Position numbers and translations under genes: made by a program. Shown here piece after piece: positions 7,042-14,072 of a DNA stretch of 16,793 nt. Under the pieces are notes generated by a model. It did not search any database. It saw nothing but the letters and a program-made list of their open reading frames with translations, and had not been told where the DNA came from. This DNA comes from Solirubrobacterales bacterium. Its GTDB lineage: Bacteria; Actinomycetota; Thermoleophilia; Solirubrobacterales; Solirubrobacteraceae. Position 1 is the first letter of the stretch, and the number at the start of each line of letters is the position of its first letter. The stretch covers positions 1-16,793 of the forward strand of contig JAFAZB010000220.1 in the NCBI GenBank assembly GCA_019240015.1, written 5' to 3'.

Positions 7042-8175
7042 GTGAGCCGGCTGAGCATCGAGCGTGCCACCAGCCTGGACGAGCTGGCGGCCTTGGAGCC
7101 GGGCTGGAACGAGCTGTTGGCCCGCAGCGGGACCGACACGGTGTATCTGACGTTCGAATGGGTGAGCTCGTGGATGCGCTGGATCGGGCGCGATGCTCAG
7201 CCGATGGTGCTCGTCGCGCGCAACCACGAGGGCGAGACGGTGGGAATCGCGCCGCTGATGATCACCCGGTCACGCGATCCGGGGGCGTCGCGAGGTGAGA
7301 TCCAGTTCATCGGCACGCCGAACTCCGACTACAGCGACTTCATCGTCTTGGAGGAGCGAGAGCGAGTCCTGCGGGCGTTCTTCAGCGCGCTCCGTCGCGG
7401 ACCCCAAGATTGGCAGACGATGTCGCTCCGAGAGATCCCGGAGAGCTCGCCAAACCGTGGTCCGCTCACCGGGCTGGGCAGGCGCGGTGCGTTCCCCGGC
7501 GACGCCTGGCCGGGGAATGCTTGTCCCAGCCTGCTATTGGAGCAGCGGGAGGAGGAGGTGCGCCGGGAGTTGCAGCGCAAGAAGTACGTCGGCAAGCGAG
7601 ACTGGGAGAAGTCGATCGACTATGCCGAACGCTTCGGCGCCGTGCAGTTCCAGCACGCTCGCACCCTCCAGGAAGCCGAAGCGCTGCTCCCGGACCTGTT
7701 TCGCCTGCACAAAGCCAGATGGTCGGGGACCAGCAAGTTCGAGGACGAGGCGTACGAGGGCTTCTACCGCTCGGTGGTTACGCGGCTATGGCCAAAGGGG
7801 CACGTGGCAGTGACCGCGATGACGCTCGATGCAAAGCCGATCGCGGTGAGCCTCGCATTCCCCTACAAGGGCACCTGGACCAACCACAACTGGGTCCACG
7901 ACCGCGACCTCGCGAAGCTCTCACCGGGCACGCTCCTGATTCATTTCATGATCGTTGACGCGCTCGCGCGAGGCTACCGCGAGTTCGACCTGACACGAGG
8001 TGCCGAAAGCTACAAACGGCGGTTCAGCAACACTGTCAGGCACAACACCGATCTGCTGGTCTACCGTCGGCAGAGCAGCTACCTCCGGGCGCGCCTCCAC
8101 GGTCTCCTCTCGCGGACTCGAACCCGCGTCGCGGGCGGGGCCGCCCGATATAGTCGCCGCGCAAGTGACCGTTGA
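7042..8175 (+). CDS. GNAT-fold acyltransferase, CelD/BcsL (Acetyltransf_6) type
   Basis: A 377-residue protein with the two-lobed layout of CelD/BcsL and FemAB-like acyltransferases. The N-lobe includes the usual TFEWVSSW segment (37-44) after a TVYLT strand. The C-lobe is the GNAT domain, ending in FDLTRGAESYKRRFSN (315-330), the form of the family's 'FDf-x-RG-x-x-x-YK-x-x-W/F' motif. Known relatives transfer acyl or aminoacyl groups in cellulose and exopolysaccharide systems. The GTG at 7042 follows the GT4 stop by four bases; starting earlier would overlap that gene. It sits between the GT4 and the epimerase, so acylation of an amino sugar or of the finished glycan is a reasonable guess. 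A deacetylase is divergently encoded nearby, so de-N-acetylation followed by re-acylation can be imagined but is not shown. Confidence 0.82.
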   Translation: MSRLSIERATSLDELAALEPGWNELLARSGTDTVYLTFEWVSSWMRWIGRDAQPMVLVARNHEGETVGIAPLMITRSRDPGASRGEIQFIGTPNSDYSDFIVLEERERVLRAFFSALRRGPQDWQTMSLREIPESSPNRGPLTGLGRRGAFPGDAWPGNACPSLLLEQREEEVRRELQRKKYVGKRDWEKSIDYAERFGAVQFQHARTLQEAEALLPDLFRLHKARWSGTSKFEDEAYEGFYRSVVTRLWPKGHVAVTAMTLDAKPIAVSLAFPYKGTWTNHNWVHDRDLAKLSPGTLLIHFMIVDALARGYREFDLTRGAESYKRRFSNTVRHNTDLLVYRRQSSYLRARLHGLLSRTRTRVAGGAARYSRRASDR

Positions 8176-8202
8176 TCCGCACTCCTTTTTGCGCGCCGGC
8201 TC

Positions 8203-9150
8203 GTGAGGACGCTGGTCACCGGCGGGGCCGGGTTCATCGGGTGCAATCTGGTGCGAGCCCTACTGGCACGAGGAGATCAGGTACGGATACTGGACAACCT
8301 TTCGACGGGGCAACGCGCGAACGTCGCCGGGCTCGACGTCGAGCTGATCGAGGGAGACTTGCGATCGTACGAGCGTGTGAACGCCGCCACCAAAGGAGTG
8401 GAGGTCGTCTTTCATCAGGGCGCGCTGCCGTCGGTTCCGCGGTCCGTGCAGGACCCCCTGACCTCCAATGCGGTCAACGTCGACGGCACGCTCAATGTCC
8501 TGCTGGCGTCCCGAGACCGTGGCGTGCGGCGCGTGGTAGTCGCCTCGTCGAGCTCTGTCTACGGAAACGCGCCCGGAACGCCCCGCACCGAGCAGGGGCC
8601 GATCGCGCCGCTGGCCCCGTATGCGGTGTCAAAGCTCGCGGCCGAGCAGTACAGCCTGGTGGCACACCACACCCACGGCCTGGAGACGGTGGCACTCCGC
8701 TACTTCAACGTGTTCGGCGAGCGCCAGGATCCTCTCTCCGGCTACGCGGCGGTGATCCCGAAGTTCACCTTCATGATGCTCGACGGGAACCGCCCCACGA
8801 TCTTCGGCAACGGCAGCGCGAGCCGTGACTTCACCTATATCGAGAACGTGGTGCAGGCCAACCTCGCCGCGGCGGTGGCCGATGGGGCGAGCGGGCGGGT
8901 GTTCAACGTCGCGACGGGAGAGACCCGCACCATCAACCTGCTGGTGAGGGAGCTCAATCGTCTGCTTGGAACCGACCTGGAACCCGAGTACCTGCCTCCC
9001 CGGCCGGGCGAGGTGTCGGTCAGCCACGCCGACATCTCGGCGGCCGCCGAGGTGCTCGGCTACCGCCGATTGGTTACGTTCGAGGCAGGACTGGAGCGCA
9101 CCGTCAAGTGGATCGCTGAGCACCGCAGCTCGGGCGCGCTGAGCCCCTGA
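8203..9150 (+). CDS. NAD-dependent epimerase, UDP-hexose 4-epimerase-like
   Basis: A 315-residue extended SDR. The NAD-binding loop is GGAGFIG (7-13), and D31 after the second strand fits NAD over NADP. The catalytic triad region is SSSSVYG (115-121) and YAVSK (140-144). RYFNVFGERQDP and the later DFTYIENVV segment follow the WbpP/Gne branch of UDP-GlcNAc/UDP-GalNAc 4-epimerases, though UDP-glucose/galactose cannot be excluded. All expected catalytic residues are present. The GTG at 8203 puts the Rossmann loop right at the N-terminus, so it is the likely start. No strong Shine-Dalgarno is visible. A 27-base gap separates it from the acyltransferase and its stop overlaps the next start by one base. 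Likely role: supplying the galacto-configured donor for the glycan. Confidence 0.9.
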   Translation: MRTLVTGGAGFIGCNLVRALLARGDQVRILDNLSTGQRANVAGLDVELIEGDLRSYERVNAATKGVEVVFHQGALPSVPRSVQDPLTSNAVNVDGTLNVLLASRDRGVRRVVVASSSSVYGNAPGTPRTEQGPIAPLAPYAVSKLAAEQYSLVAHHTHGLETVALRYFNVFGERQDPLSGYAAVIPKFTFMMLDGNRPTIFGNGSASRDFTYIENVVQANLAAAVADGASGRVFNVATGETRTINLLVRELNRLLGTDLEPEYLPPRPGEVSVSHADISAAAEVLGYRRLVTFEAGLERTVKWIAEHRSSGALSP

Positions 9151-9869
9151 TGGATGGCGAACGGGTCGCGCTGATCACCGGCGCCGGCAGCGGCATCGGC
9201 CGGGCGATTGCGCTGGGGATCGCCGCGCGCGGAGCCCGGACCTGGATCGTCGGGCGGCGCGCCGAGGCACTCGCCGAGACCGTCGCGCAAGCGCCGAAGG
9301 CGGATCTGTGCACGATCGCTGCCGATCTCACCAACGACACGGAGCTGGCGCACGTGCGTGACGCGGTCCGCGCGGACGGGGACACGCTGAACGTGCTCGT
9401 CCATTGCGCCGGCGCGATCACGCCAGGCAGCGTGCAGGAGGCGCTCGTAGCTGACCTCGATGCGCAGTATCAGGTCAATCTACGGGCACGTTTCCAGCTG
9501 ACCCAGGCGCTGCTGCCGATGCTCATCGCCGGGCGTGGCGATGTTGTGTTCATCAACTCCACCGCCGCCTGGGGTCCGAGACCGGGCGTCTCACAGTACG
9601 CCGCGATTCACGCCGCGATGCGCTCGCTCGCGGATAGCCTGCGCGCGGAGGTCAACCGCGAGGGCGTAAGGGTGCTATCGGTATTCCCCGGCCGTACGGC
9701 CAGCCCGCTCCAGCGGCGACTGCACGCCGTGGAAGGCAAGTCCTACCGACCCGAGCGTCTGGTCCAGCCGGCGGACGTCGCCGCGATCACGCTGGCGGCG
9801 CTCGAGTTGCCGCGCACCGCCGAGGTGACCGAGATCGCATTGCGGCCGTTGACTGCGCCGGGCGACTGA
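9150..9869 (+). CDS. Classical SDR, catalytic lysine replaced by histidine
   Basis: A 239-residue classical short-chain dehydrogenase/reductase. The cofactor loop TGAGSGIG is at 10-17 and R36/R37 after VG fits NADP binding. HCAG (85-88) stands for the usual NNAG, N110 for the helix-alpha4 Asn, S137 for the catalytic Ser, and Y150 for the Tyr. The position four after the tyrosine (154), almost always lysine, is histidine (codon CAC), so the Y-x-x-x-K reads YAAIH. The rest of that helix (AAMRSLADSLR) is normal. The start ATG shares one base with the epimerase stop. The next gene's GTG follows the stop without a gap. It may have altered or lost redox activity, or act as a partner subunit. Reduction of a sugar or polyol precursor for the following nucleotidyltransferase is possible, but unproven. 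Confidence 0.85.
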   Translation: MDGERVALITGAGSGIGRAIALGIAARGARTWIVGRRAEALAETVAQAPKADLCTIAADLTNDTELAHVRDAVRADGDTLNVLVHCAGAITPGSVQEALVADLDAQYQVNLRARFQLTQALLPMLIAGRGDVVFINSTAAWGPRPGVSQYAAIHAAMRSLADSLRAEVNREGVRVLSVFPGRTASPLQRRLHAVEGKSYRPERLVQPADVAAITLAALELPRTAEVTEIALRPLTAPGD

Positions 9870-10532
9870 GTGGGAGTCGTGGGCGTGATCCCCGCGGCTG
9901 GCTATGCCACCAGGCTGCAGCCGCTGGCTTGCTCGAAGGAGGTCTACCGCGTCCGGGGCCGTCCGGTGATGGACTTCATCCTCGAGCGGATGCGCCTCGC
10001 GCGATGCGACGAACTGCGCGTCGTCACACGCCCGGACAAGCTCGACGTGATCCGGCATGCCCGGCGACGCGGCGCGGTCGTGGTACAGGCCCGGCCCGCC
10101 TCGCTCGCGCAGTCGCTGCTGTGCGGGCTGCGAGGTCTCGGCCCGGGAGACGAGGTGCTGATCGGCTTTCCGGATTCGATCTGGGAGCCCATCGATGGGT
10201 ACCGCCCGGTACTGGAGCTGCTGCGCAGCGGCTGGAAGGTCGCACTGGGCCTGTTCGAGGCCGAGGACATGCAGCGCTACGAGCCGGTCCTGGTCGGGCC
10301 CGGCGGACGGGTCAGCGCGATCGAGTTCAAGCCCGCCAATCCGTCATCGAACTGGCTCTGGGGCTGCGCCGCCGCCAGCGCCGGGGTGTTGCTTGGAATG
10401 CGCGGCTACGACGAGCCTGGCCTGTTCTTCGACTGGCTCTCACGCTCCGGGGCGGTGGGGGCGGTGCGGCTGTCGAGCAGCTATCTCGACATGGGGACCC
10501 CGGAGGGGCTTCGCGCCGCGGTCGGCGCCTGA
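9870..10532 (+). CDS. Short RmlA-like sugar-1-phosphate nucleotidyltransferase
   Basis: A 220-residue nucleotidyltransferase. The signature loop is AAGYATRLQPL (9-19) with SKE (22-24) in place of the common 'PK' lysine stretch, and PD at 101-102 gives the metal-binding aspartate. YLDMGTPEGL (205-214) closes the fold. It is about 70 residues shorter than RmlA, similar to the MurU-sized enzymes, so the C-terminal region seen in full RmlA proteins is lacking. The N-terminal ten residues (MGVVGVIPAA) suit a start at GTG 9870, which follows the SDR stop with no gap. It would activate a sugar-1-phosphate to an NDP-sugar; nucleotide and sugar are not readable. It is last in the rightward operon and convergent with the GT2 gene, 12 bases away. 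Confidence 0.86.
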   Translation: MGVVGVIPAAGYATRLQPLACSKEVYRVRGRPVMDFILERMRLARCDELRVVTRPDKLDVIRHARRRGAVVVQARPASLAQSLLCGLRGLGPGDEVLIGFPDSIWEPIDGYRPVLELLRSGWKVALGLFEAEDMQRYEPVLVGPGGRVSAIEFKPANPSSNWLWGCAAASAGVLLGMRGYDEPGLFFDWLSRSGAVGAVRLSSSYLDMGTPEGLRAAVGA

Positions 10533-10544
10533 GGAGTCGCTCGG

Positions 10545-11444
10545 TCATCTGCGGCCGATCAGCGTGGCAGGGGGCCGCCCCCAGCGATTGCGTACGAAGT
10601 CGAGCGTGCCCTGGGCACGCAGCAGGGCGTGTCTGCGGCCCCCCCGTCCAGGGCGGGGGCTGAGTCCGTCTCGAACCAGGTCATAGCACTGCCGCGAGAG
10701 CTCGCGCAGCAGCTGCTGCCTCGGTGCCCGACGGGCGAGGAAGCCGAGCCGATTGCGGGTGAAGATGTACGGCGGCTTCTCACCCGGCTCCTGCCATGCG
10801 ACCGCCGCCGGCACGCACTCGGCGCGCCAGCCGAGCGATCTCATCCGGAGCTGGTAGTCGGGCTCGTCGAACATCATGAAAAACCGTTCGTTCAGGCGAC
10901 CTGTGGCGCGCACGGCCGCGGCGCGATACAGCAGACACGCTCCGTCGAGCCAATCGGCCTCGCGGGGCGCTCGTCCCACCCATTGGGAGATCCTTGGTGG
11001 ATCGATGAAGTGGTCGGTCTCCCAGTCCGCCGGCGAGATCAGGCCGCCGGCGGACCACAGCTCGTCCGGGCGGCTGGAGTATCCGAGCAGCGGCCCCACC
11101 ACGCCGATCGCGTCGTCTTGCGCCAACCGCGCGAGCAACGCCTCGAGCGCGTCCGGGGCAAGCAGCGTTTCATGAGTGAGCAGCAGGATCGCATCGACAT
11201 CCGTCTCGGCCAGCTCGTCGAGGATCAGATTCATCCCCCCGATCGGACCCCGGTTCTCGGCGACCGCGACCACGTCGAGCCGTGGATATGTCTCGCGGAT
11301 CGCCTGCGCGGAGCCATCGCCAGAACCGTTCTCGATCACCACGATCCGATCGGGCGGTCGGGTCTGGGCGAGCAACGCGTCGAGCGTCGGCCTCACCGCC
11401 GGCCAGAACCGGTAGTGGACGACGCCGGCTCCGACCTTCAGCAC
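10545..11444 (-). CDS. GT2 family glycosyltransferase, rhamnosyltransferase-like
   Basis: A 299-residue GT-A fold inverting glycosyltransferase. It has the opening VVHYRFWPAVRPTLDALLAQT (8-28, read in two parts: VVHYRFWP and TLDALLAQT), VIENGSGDGS (36-45) as the nucleotide-binding loop, and NRGPIGGMN (64-72). The usual DxD/NxD site is replaced by LLLTHET (87-93), a THE variant. FDEPDYQLRMRSLGW (192-206) matches the 'E-D-x-D' acceptor region of rhamnosyl- and WbbL-like GT2 enzymes. The GTG at 11444 follows the DUF4910 stop by 22 bases and has GGGGA six bases ahead. The stop lies 12 bases from the convergent nucleotidyltransferase stop. It is the last gene of the leftward operon, so it may transfer the sugar made by the upstream enzymes. 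Specificity is inferred, not seen. Confidence 0.86.
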   Translation of the reverse strand: MLKVGAGVVHYRFWPAVRPTLDALLAQTRPPDRIVVIENGSGDGSAQAIRETYPRLDVVAVAENRGPIGGMNLILDELAETDVDAILLLTHETLLAPDALEALLARLAQDDAIGVVGPLLGYSSRPDELWSAGGLISPADWETDHFIDPPRISQWVGRAPREADWLDGACLLYRAAAVRATGRLNERFFMMFDEPDYQLRMRSLGWRAECVPAAVAWQEPGEKPPYIFTRNRLGFLARRAPRQQLLRELSRQCYDLVRDGLSPRPGRGGRRHALLRAQGTLDFVRNRWGRPPATLIGRR

Positions 11445-11466
11445 GAGCGCATCCCCGGGCGGGTCT

Positions 11467-12813
11467 CTACGCGCTTTGCGTGCGCAACGGGGCCTCGAGC
11501 CGCCTCAGCAGCTCGTGCTCGAGCAGCCGCGAGGCCGCGGACGCGATCGTCTCGAACGGCAGTCCCGAGCGCAGCGCGATGTCCAGCAGGCTGTGGCCGC
11601 CGTCGGAGAGGTTGAGCACCCACAAGATCGCCATTTGTGCCAGGCGCTTGTCGGGTTCGCCACCGATGGCGCCGTAGAGGCCGCGTTTGCCGAGCTGTGG
11701 CTCGCATTTGGGGTTGAGCGTGACATAGACGCCGTTGCGCTCCAACAGCTCGAACGTCGCCAGGCATTTGCCGAATGTGTCCGCGAGTGCCCGCGGCGTG
11801 ACCAGCTCCAACCCGTCCGCGGAGGTGTGGTACTCCGGAAAGCGACCGTGGGGGGTACGCATCAGGCATCCCACCGGCAGGTTGAATCCGGGGGAGCAGT
11901 ATTGGCGCTCGTCGTAGCCCCACGGCGAGAAGTCCTCGATCGCAAACGGCTGTCCCGAGCTCGCCAGCACGTACTCCATCGCTTGGTCGATTTCCGCGTC
12001 GCCGCGCCGGCTGCGCTTGTAGGTCGAGCTCCCCTCGTCGCCCGCACAGGTCAGCACCAGGCCGTGCTTGATCAGCGCGGCGGTCTCCTCGTTGCGGGAC
12101 AGCCAGGTAATCGAGCCGATCGTTCCGGGGATGAACAGGAAGCGGTAGGTGTAGCGGTGCTCGATCGATGACAGGGCCCGGGCCAGCAGTGAGGCGATCG
12201 CGACCCCCGAAAGGTTGTCATTGCACAGCGAGGGGTGACACACGTGCGTGGAGATCAGGATTTCGTCGGGCTGCTGACCGGCGAGGACGCACTCTCCATA
12301 GCTGAGGTACCCATCGCCGAGGGTCGAGTCGATGCACACCTCATAATCGCCCTGTGGGAGCCGCTCCAGTTGCGCATGAGCGAGGCAGAACCCCCAGTTC
12401 TCCTCGTAATAGGAGGTCCGATACGGAATCCATTCCGGATGCTCGGGCAGCGTGAACAGATGCTCGCGGAGCTCTTCCAGCGGCATCCGGCGCCTCACAG
12501 GGACGCTGTAGCCCATCACGTGCAGGTTGCTGTCGGCGAAGCTCACCACCCGCCGGCCGGAGGGGTCCTCGATGTACGCGTCCCGGATGTTCCACTCCTT
12601 GGGGATCGTCCAGTCGAATGCCGGCGTGCCGCTGGGCACCTCGTGCACCTCGAGCGGGATCAGCTCGCCCAAGCGCCGGAGCGTCTCCCGCACCCCGTCT
12701 CCGGTCAGGCTGCGAGAGATCGGGTACAGCTCGCTTATCAGCTCGTGAAGCTGCGCTCCGATCTCGCTGTTCTCGCGTCGGTCGCGCACCCCCGGGAGCG
12801 CCGATCCACTCAC
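11467..12813 (-). CDS. DUF4910 aminopeptidase-like protein with C-terminal winged helix
   Basis: A 448-residue protein of the DUF4910/DUF2172 family, related to M28-type zinc peptidases. STHVCHPSLCNDNLSG (188-203) gives the metal-binding His/Asp segment, AGDEG (257-261) and EYHTSADG (327-334) further candidate ligands, and WGYDERQYC (298-306) is a family hallmark. GTIGS (230-234) takes the place of the usual E-E pair of M28. The tail (about 385-445) resembles the family's winged-helix domain. No signal peptide is seen, so it is probably cytoplasmic. I start at GTG 12813, which overlaps the upstream TGA as GTGA, as at two other junctions in this operon; ATG 12828 would add five residues. Other family members are known in sugar-biosynthesis loci, but no reaction is established. 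It could hydrolyse an amide on a sugar or regulate the pathway. Confidence 0.85.
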   Translation of the reverse strand: MSGSALPGVRDRRENSEIGAQLHELISELYPISRSLTGDGVRETLRRLGELIPLEVHEVPSGTPAFDWTIPKEWNIRDAYIEDPSGRRVVSFADSNLHVMGYSVPVRRRMPLEELREHLFTLPEHPEWIPYRTSYYEENWGFCLAHAQLERLPQGDYEVCIDSTLGDGYLSYGECVLAGQQPDEILISTHVCHPSLCNDNLSGVAIASLLARALSSIEHRYTYRFLFIPGTIGSITWLSRNEETAALIKHGLVLTCAGDEGSSTYKRSRRGDAEIDQAMEYVLASSGQPFAIEDFSPWGYDERQYCSPGFNLPVGCLMRTPHGRFPEYHTSADGLELVTPRALADTFGKCLATFELLERNGVYVTLNPKCEPQLGKRGLYGAIGGEPDKRLAQMAILWVLNLSDGGHSLLDIALRSGLPFETIASAASRLLEHELLRRLEAPLRTQSA

Positions 12814-13613
12814 CCCCAGACCCGCCATGGGGGCTTGCCGGAGGCCCACAGCTCGTTGAGCTCGGTGAGGTCGCGGAACGTGTCCATGCCCATCCAGAAG
12901 TCCTCGTGCACGTACACCGCCAGCTGTCCATCGCGGGCCAGGTTCTGCAACGGTGCGTGCTCGAAGAACAGGTTCGGGTCGTCGTTGAGGTACTCGAAGA
13001 ACTCGCGCTGGAAGACGAAGAACCCGCCACTCACGAACCCCTCGCTGGTCGGTTTCTCATTGAACTCGAGCGCGCGGGTGCCGTCCACCGTCATCTCGCC
13101 GTAGCGGGAGGTTGGGCGGACGCCGGTGACCGTTCCCAACCGGCCTTGCTGATAATGGAAGTCGAGCAGGGCTTGGATGTCCACGGCACCGATTCCATCG
13201 CCGTAGGTGAACATGAAGGTGTCGGTGTCGACGTACTGCCTGGCCCGCCAAAGTCGTCCTCCGGTAGCCGTCAGCAGACCCGTCTCGGCGAACGTGATCT
13301 CCCAGTCCTCCTCCAAGCCATTGTGGAAGTGGGGCGCGTGATCCCCGCCGCGTCCGATCGTGAAGTCGCACACGTGCTCGCGGTAGTGGAGGAAGTAGTC
13401 TTTTATCAACCAGCTCTTATATCCGAGGCACAGCACGAATCGACGAGCTCCGAAGTGGCGGTAGAGCTTCATGATGTGCCACAGGATCGGCTTCTCCCCG
13501 ATCTCCACCAACGGCTTCGGCACCCGGTCGGTCTCCTCTTTCAGCCGCGTCCCCAGCCCGCCGCTGAGGATCACCACCGGTAGCTCTTCCAGTTTGGTCC
13601 GCTGCGCGCTCAT
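12810..13613 (-). CDS. rfbF: Glucose-1-phosphate cytidylyltransferase (RfbF-type)
   Basis: A 267-residue nucleotidyltransferase that makes CDP-glucose from CTP and glucose-1-phosphate. It opens with VVILSGGLGTRLKEETDRVPKPLVEIG (13-39, quoted here as GGLGTRLKEET and PKPLVEIG), the RfbF signature. GDG at about 136-138 carries the metal aspartate. The stretches GRGGDH, WRARQYVD and NEKP are characteristic of cytidylyltransferases rather than RmlA. FHYQQGRLGTVTGV is another family segment. Length matches RfbF (about 257-260). The start is ATG 13613, three bases after the cupin stop. In CDP-sugar pathways the next enzyme is normally CDP-glucose 4,6-dehydratase (RfbG); no such gene lies in this window. 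This is the most precisely assigned enzyme here. Confidence 0.93.
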   Translation of the reverse strand: MSAQRTKLEELPVVILSGGLGTRLKEETDRVPKPLVEIGEKPILWHIMKLYRHFGARRFVLCLGYKSWLIKDYFLHYREHVCDFTIGRGGDHAPHFHNGLEEDWEITFAETGLLTATGGRLWRARQYVDTDTFMFTYGDGIGAVDIQALLDFHYQQGRLGTVTGVRPTSRYGEMTVDGTRALEFNEKPTSEGFVSGGFFVFQREFFEYLNDDPNLFFEHAPLQNLARDGQLAVYVHEDFWMGMDTFRDLTELNELWASGKPPWRVWG

Positions 13614-13616
13614 CGG

Positions 13617-14072
13617 CTAGTGGTGATGGATCGCCCAGTCGTAGGGTATGTCGTTGTCGAACGGGTCGAGCCGGTCGGAGCGGCTGGGATCGTGTACATG
13701 CGTCGCGCAGTTCGCGACCAGCGCCGGCTCTACGCCCATGCCCTTGTGGCCGTTCCACACCTCCGGGGGGATCACCACCAGTGAGTAGTTCTCCGGACCG
13801 AGGAAGATCTCCATCAGCGAGCCGCGAGTTGGAGAGCGCACGCGGTCGTCGTAGCAGACCACCTTGACCCGCCCGTGTACACACGCGTAGTTCAGGGTCA
13901 TCTCGCGGTGGCGGTGCCAGCCCTTGACCACGCCGGGATAGATCATCGAGAAGTAGATCTCTCCAAACGCCTCGAAGTGCGGATCGGTTGCCCGCAACAT
14001 GTGCAGGATCGTCCCTCGCTCATCGGGGATTCGGCGCAGCGGGACCACCAGCAGGCCATCGATCGGGCTCAT
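13617..14072 (-). CDS. RmlC-like cupin, sugar epimerase or isomerase family
   Basis: A 151-residue single-domain cupin of the dTDP-4-dehydrorhamnose 3,5-epimerase family. GWHRH (51-55) carries the catalytic-type histidine, and NYACVHGRVKVV (61-72) is the cupin sheet. PPEVWNGHKG (102-111) closes the barrel. RmlC itself is about 180 residues, so this is a compact relative. These often epimerise C3 or C5 of NDP-4-keto sugars. The start ATG at 14072 overlaps the methyltransferase stop as ATGA; the frame runs open upstream but there is a shadow of the methyltransferase. The His-rich end (AIHHH) is unusual. In this operon it likely works on a 4-keto sugar of the CDP series. The exact reaction is not readable. 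Confidence 0.85.
   Translation of the reverse strand: MSPIDGLLVVPLRRIPDERGTILHMLRATDPHFEAFGEIYFSMIYPGVVKGWHRHREMTLNYACVHGRVKVVCYDDRVRSPTRGSLMEIFLGPENYSLVVIPPEVWNGHKGMGVEPALVANCATHVHDPSRSDRLDPFDNDIPYDWAIHHH

Noticed and set aside
10629..11615. Plus-strand open frame opposite the GT2 and DUF4910 genes
   Set aside because: It spans two well-supported genes on the other strand, has no domain, and has shadow-frame composition.
12618..13583. Plus-strand open frame opposite rfbF and DUF4910
   Set aside because: It is antisense to a strongly recognised cytidylyltransferase. No domain or ribosome site supports it.
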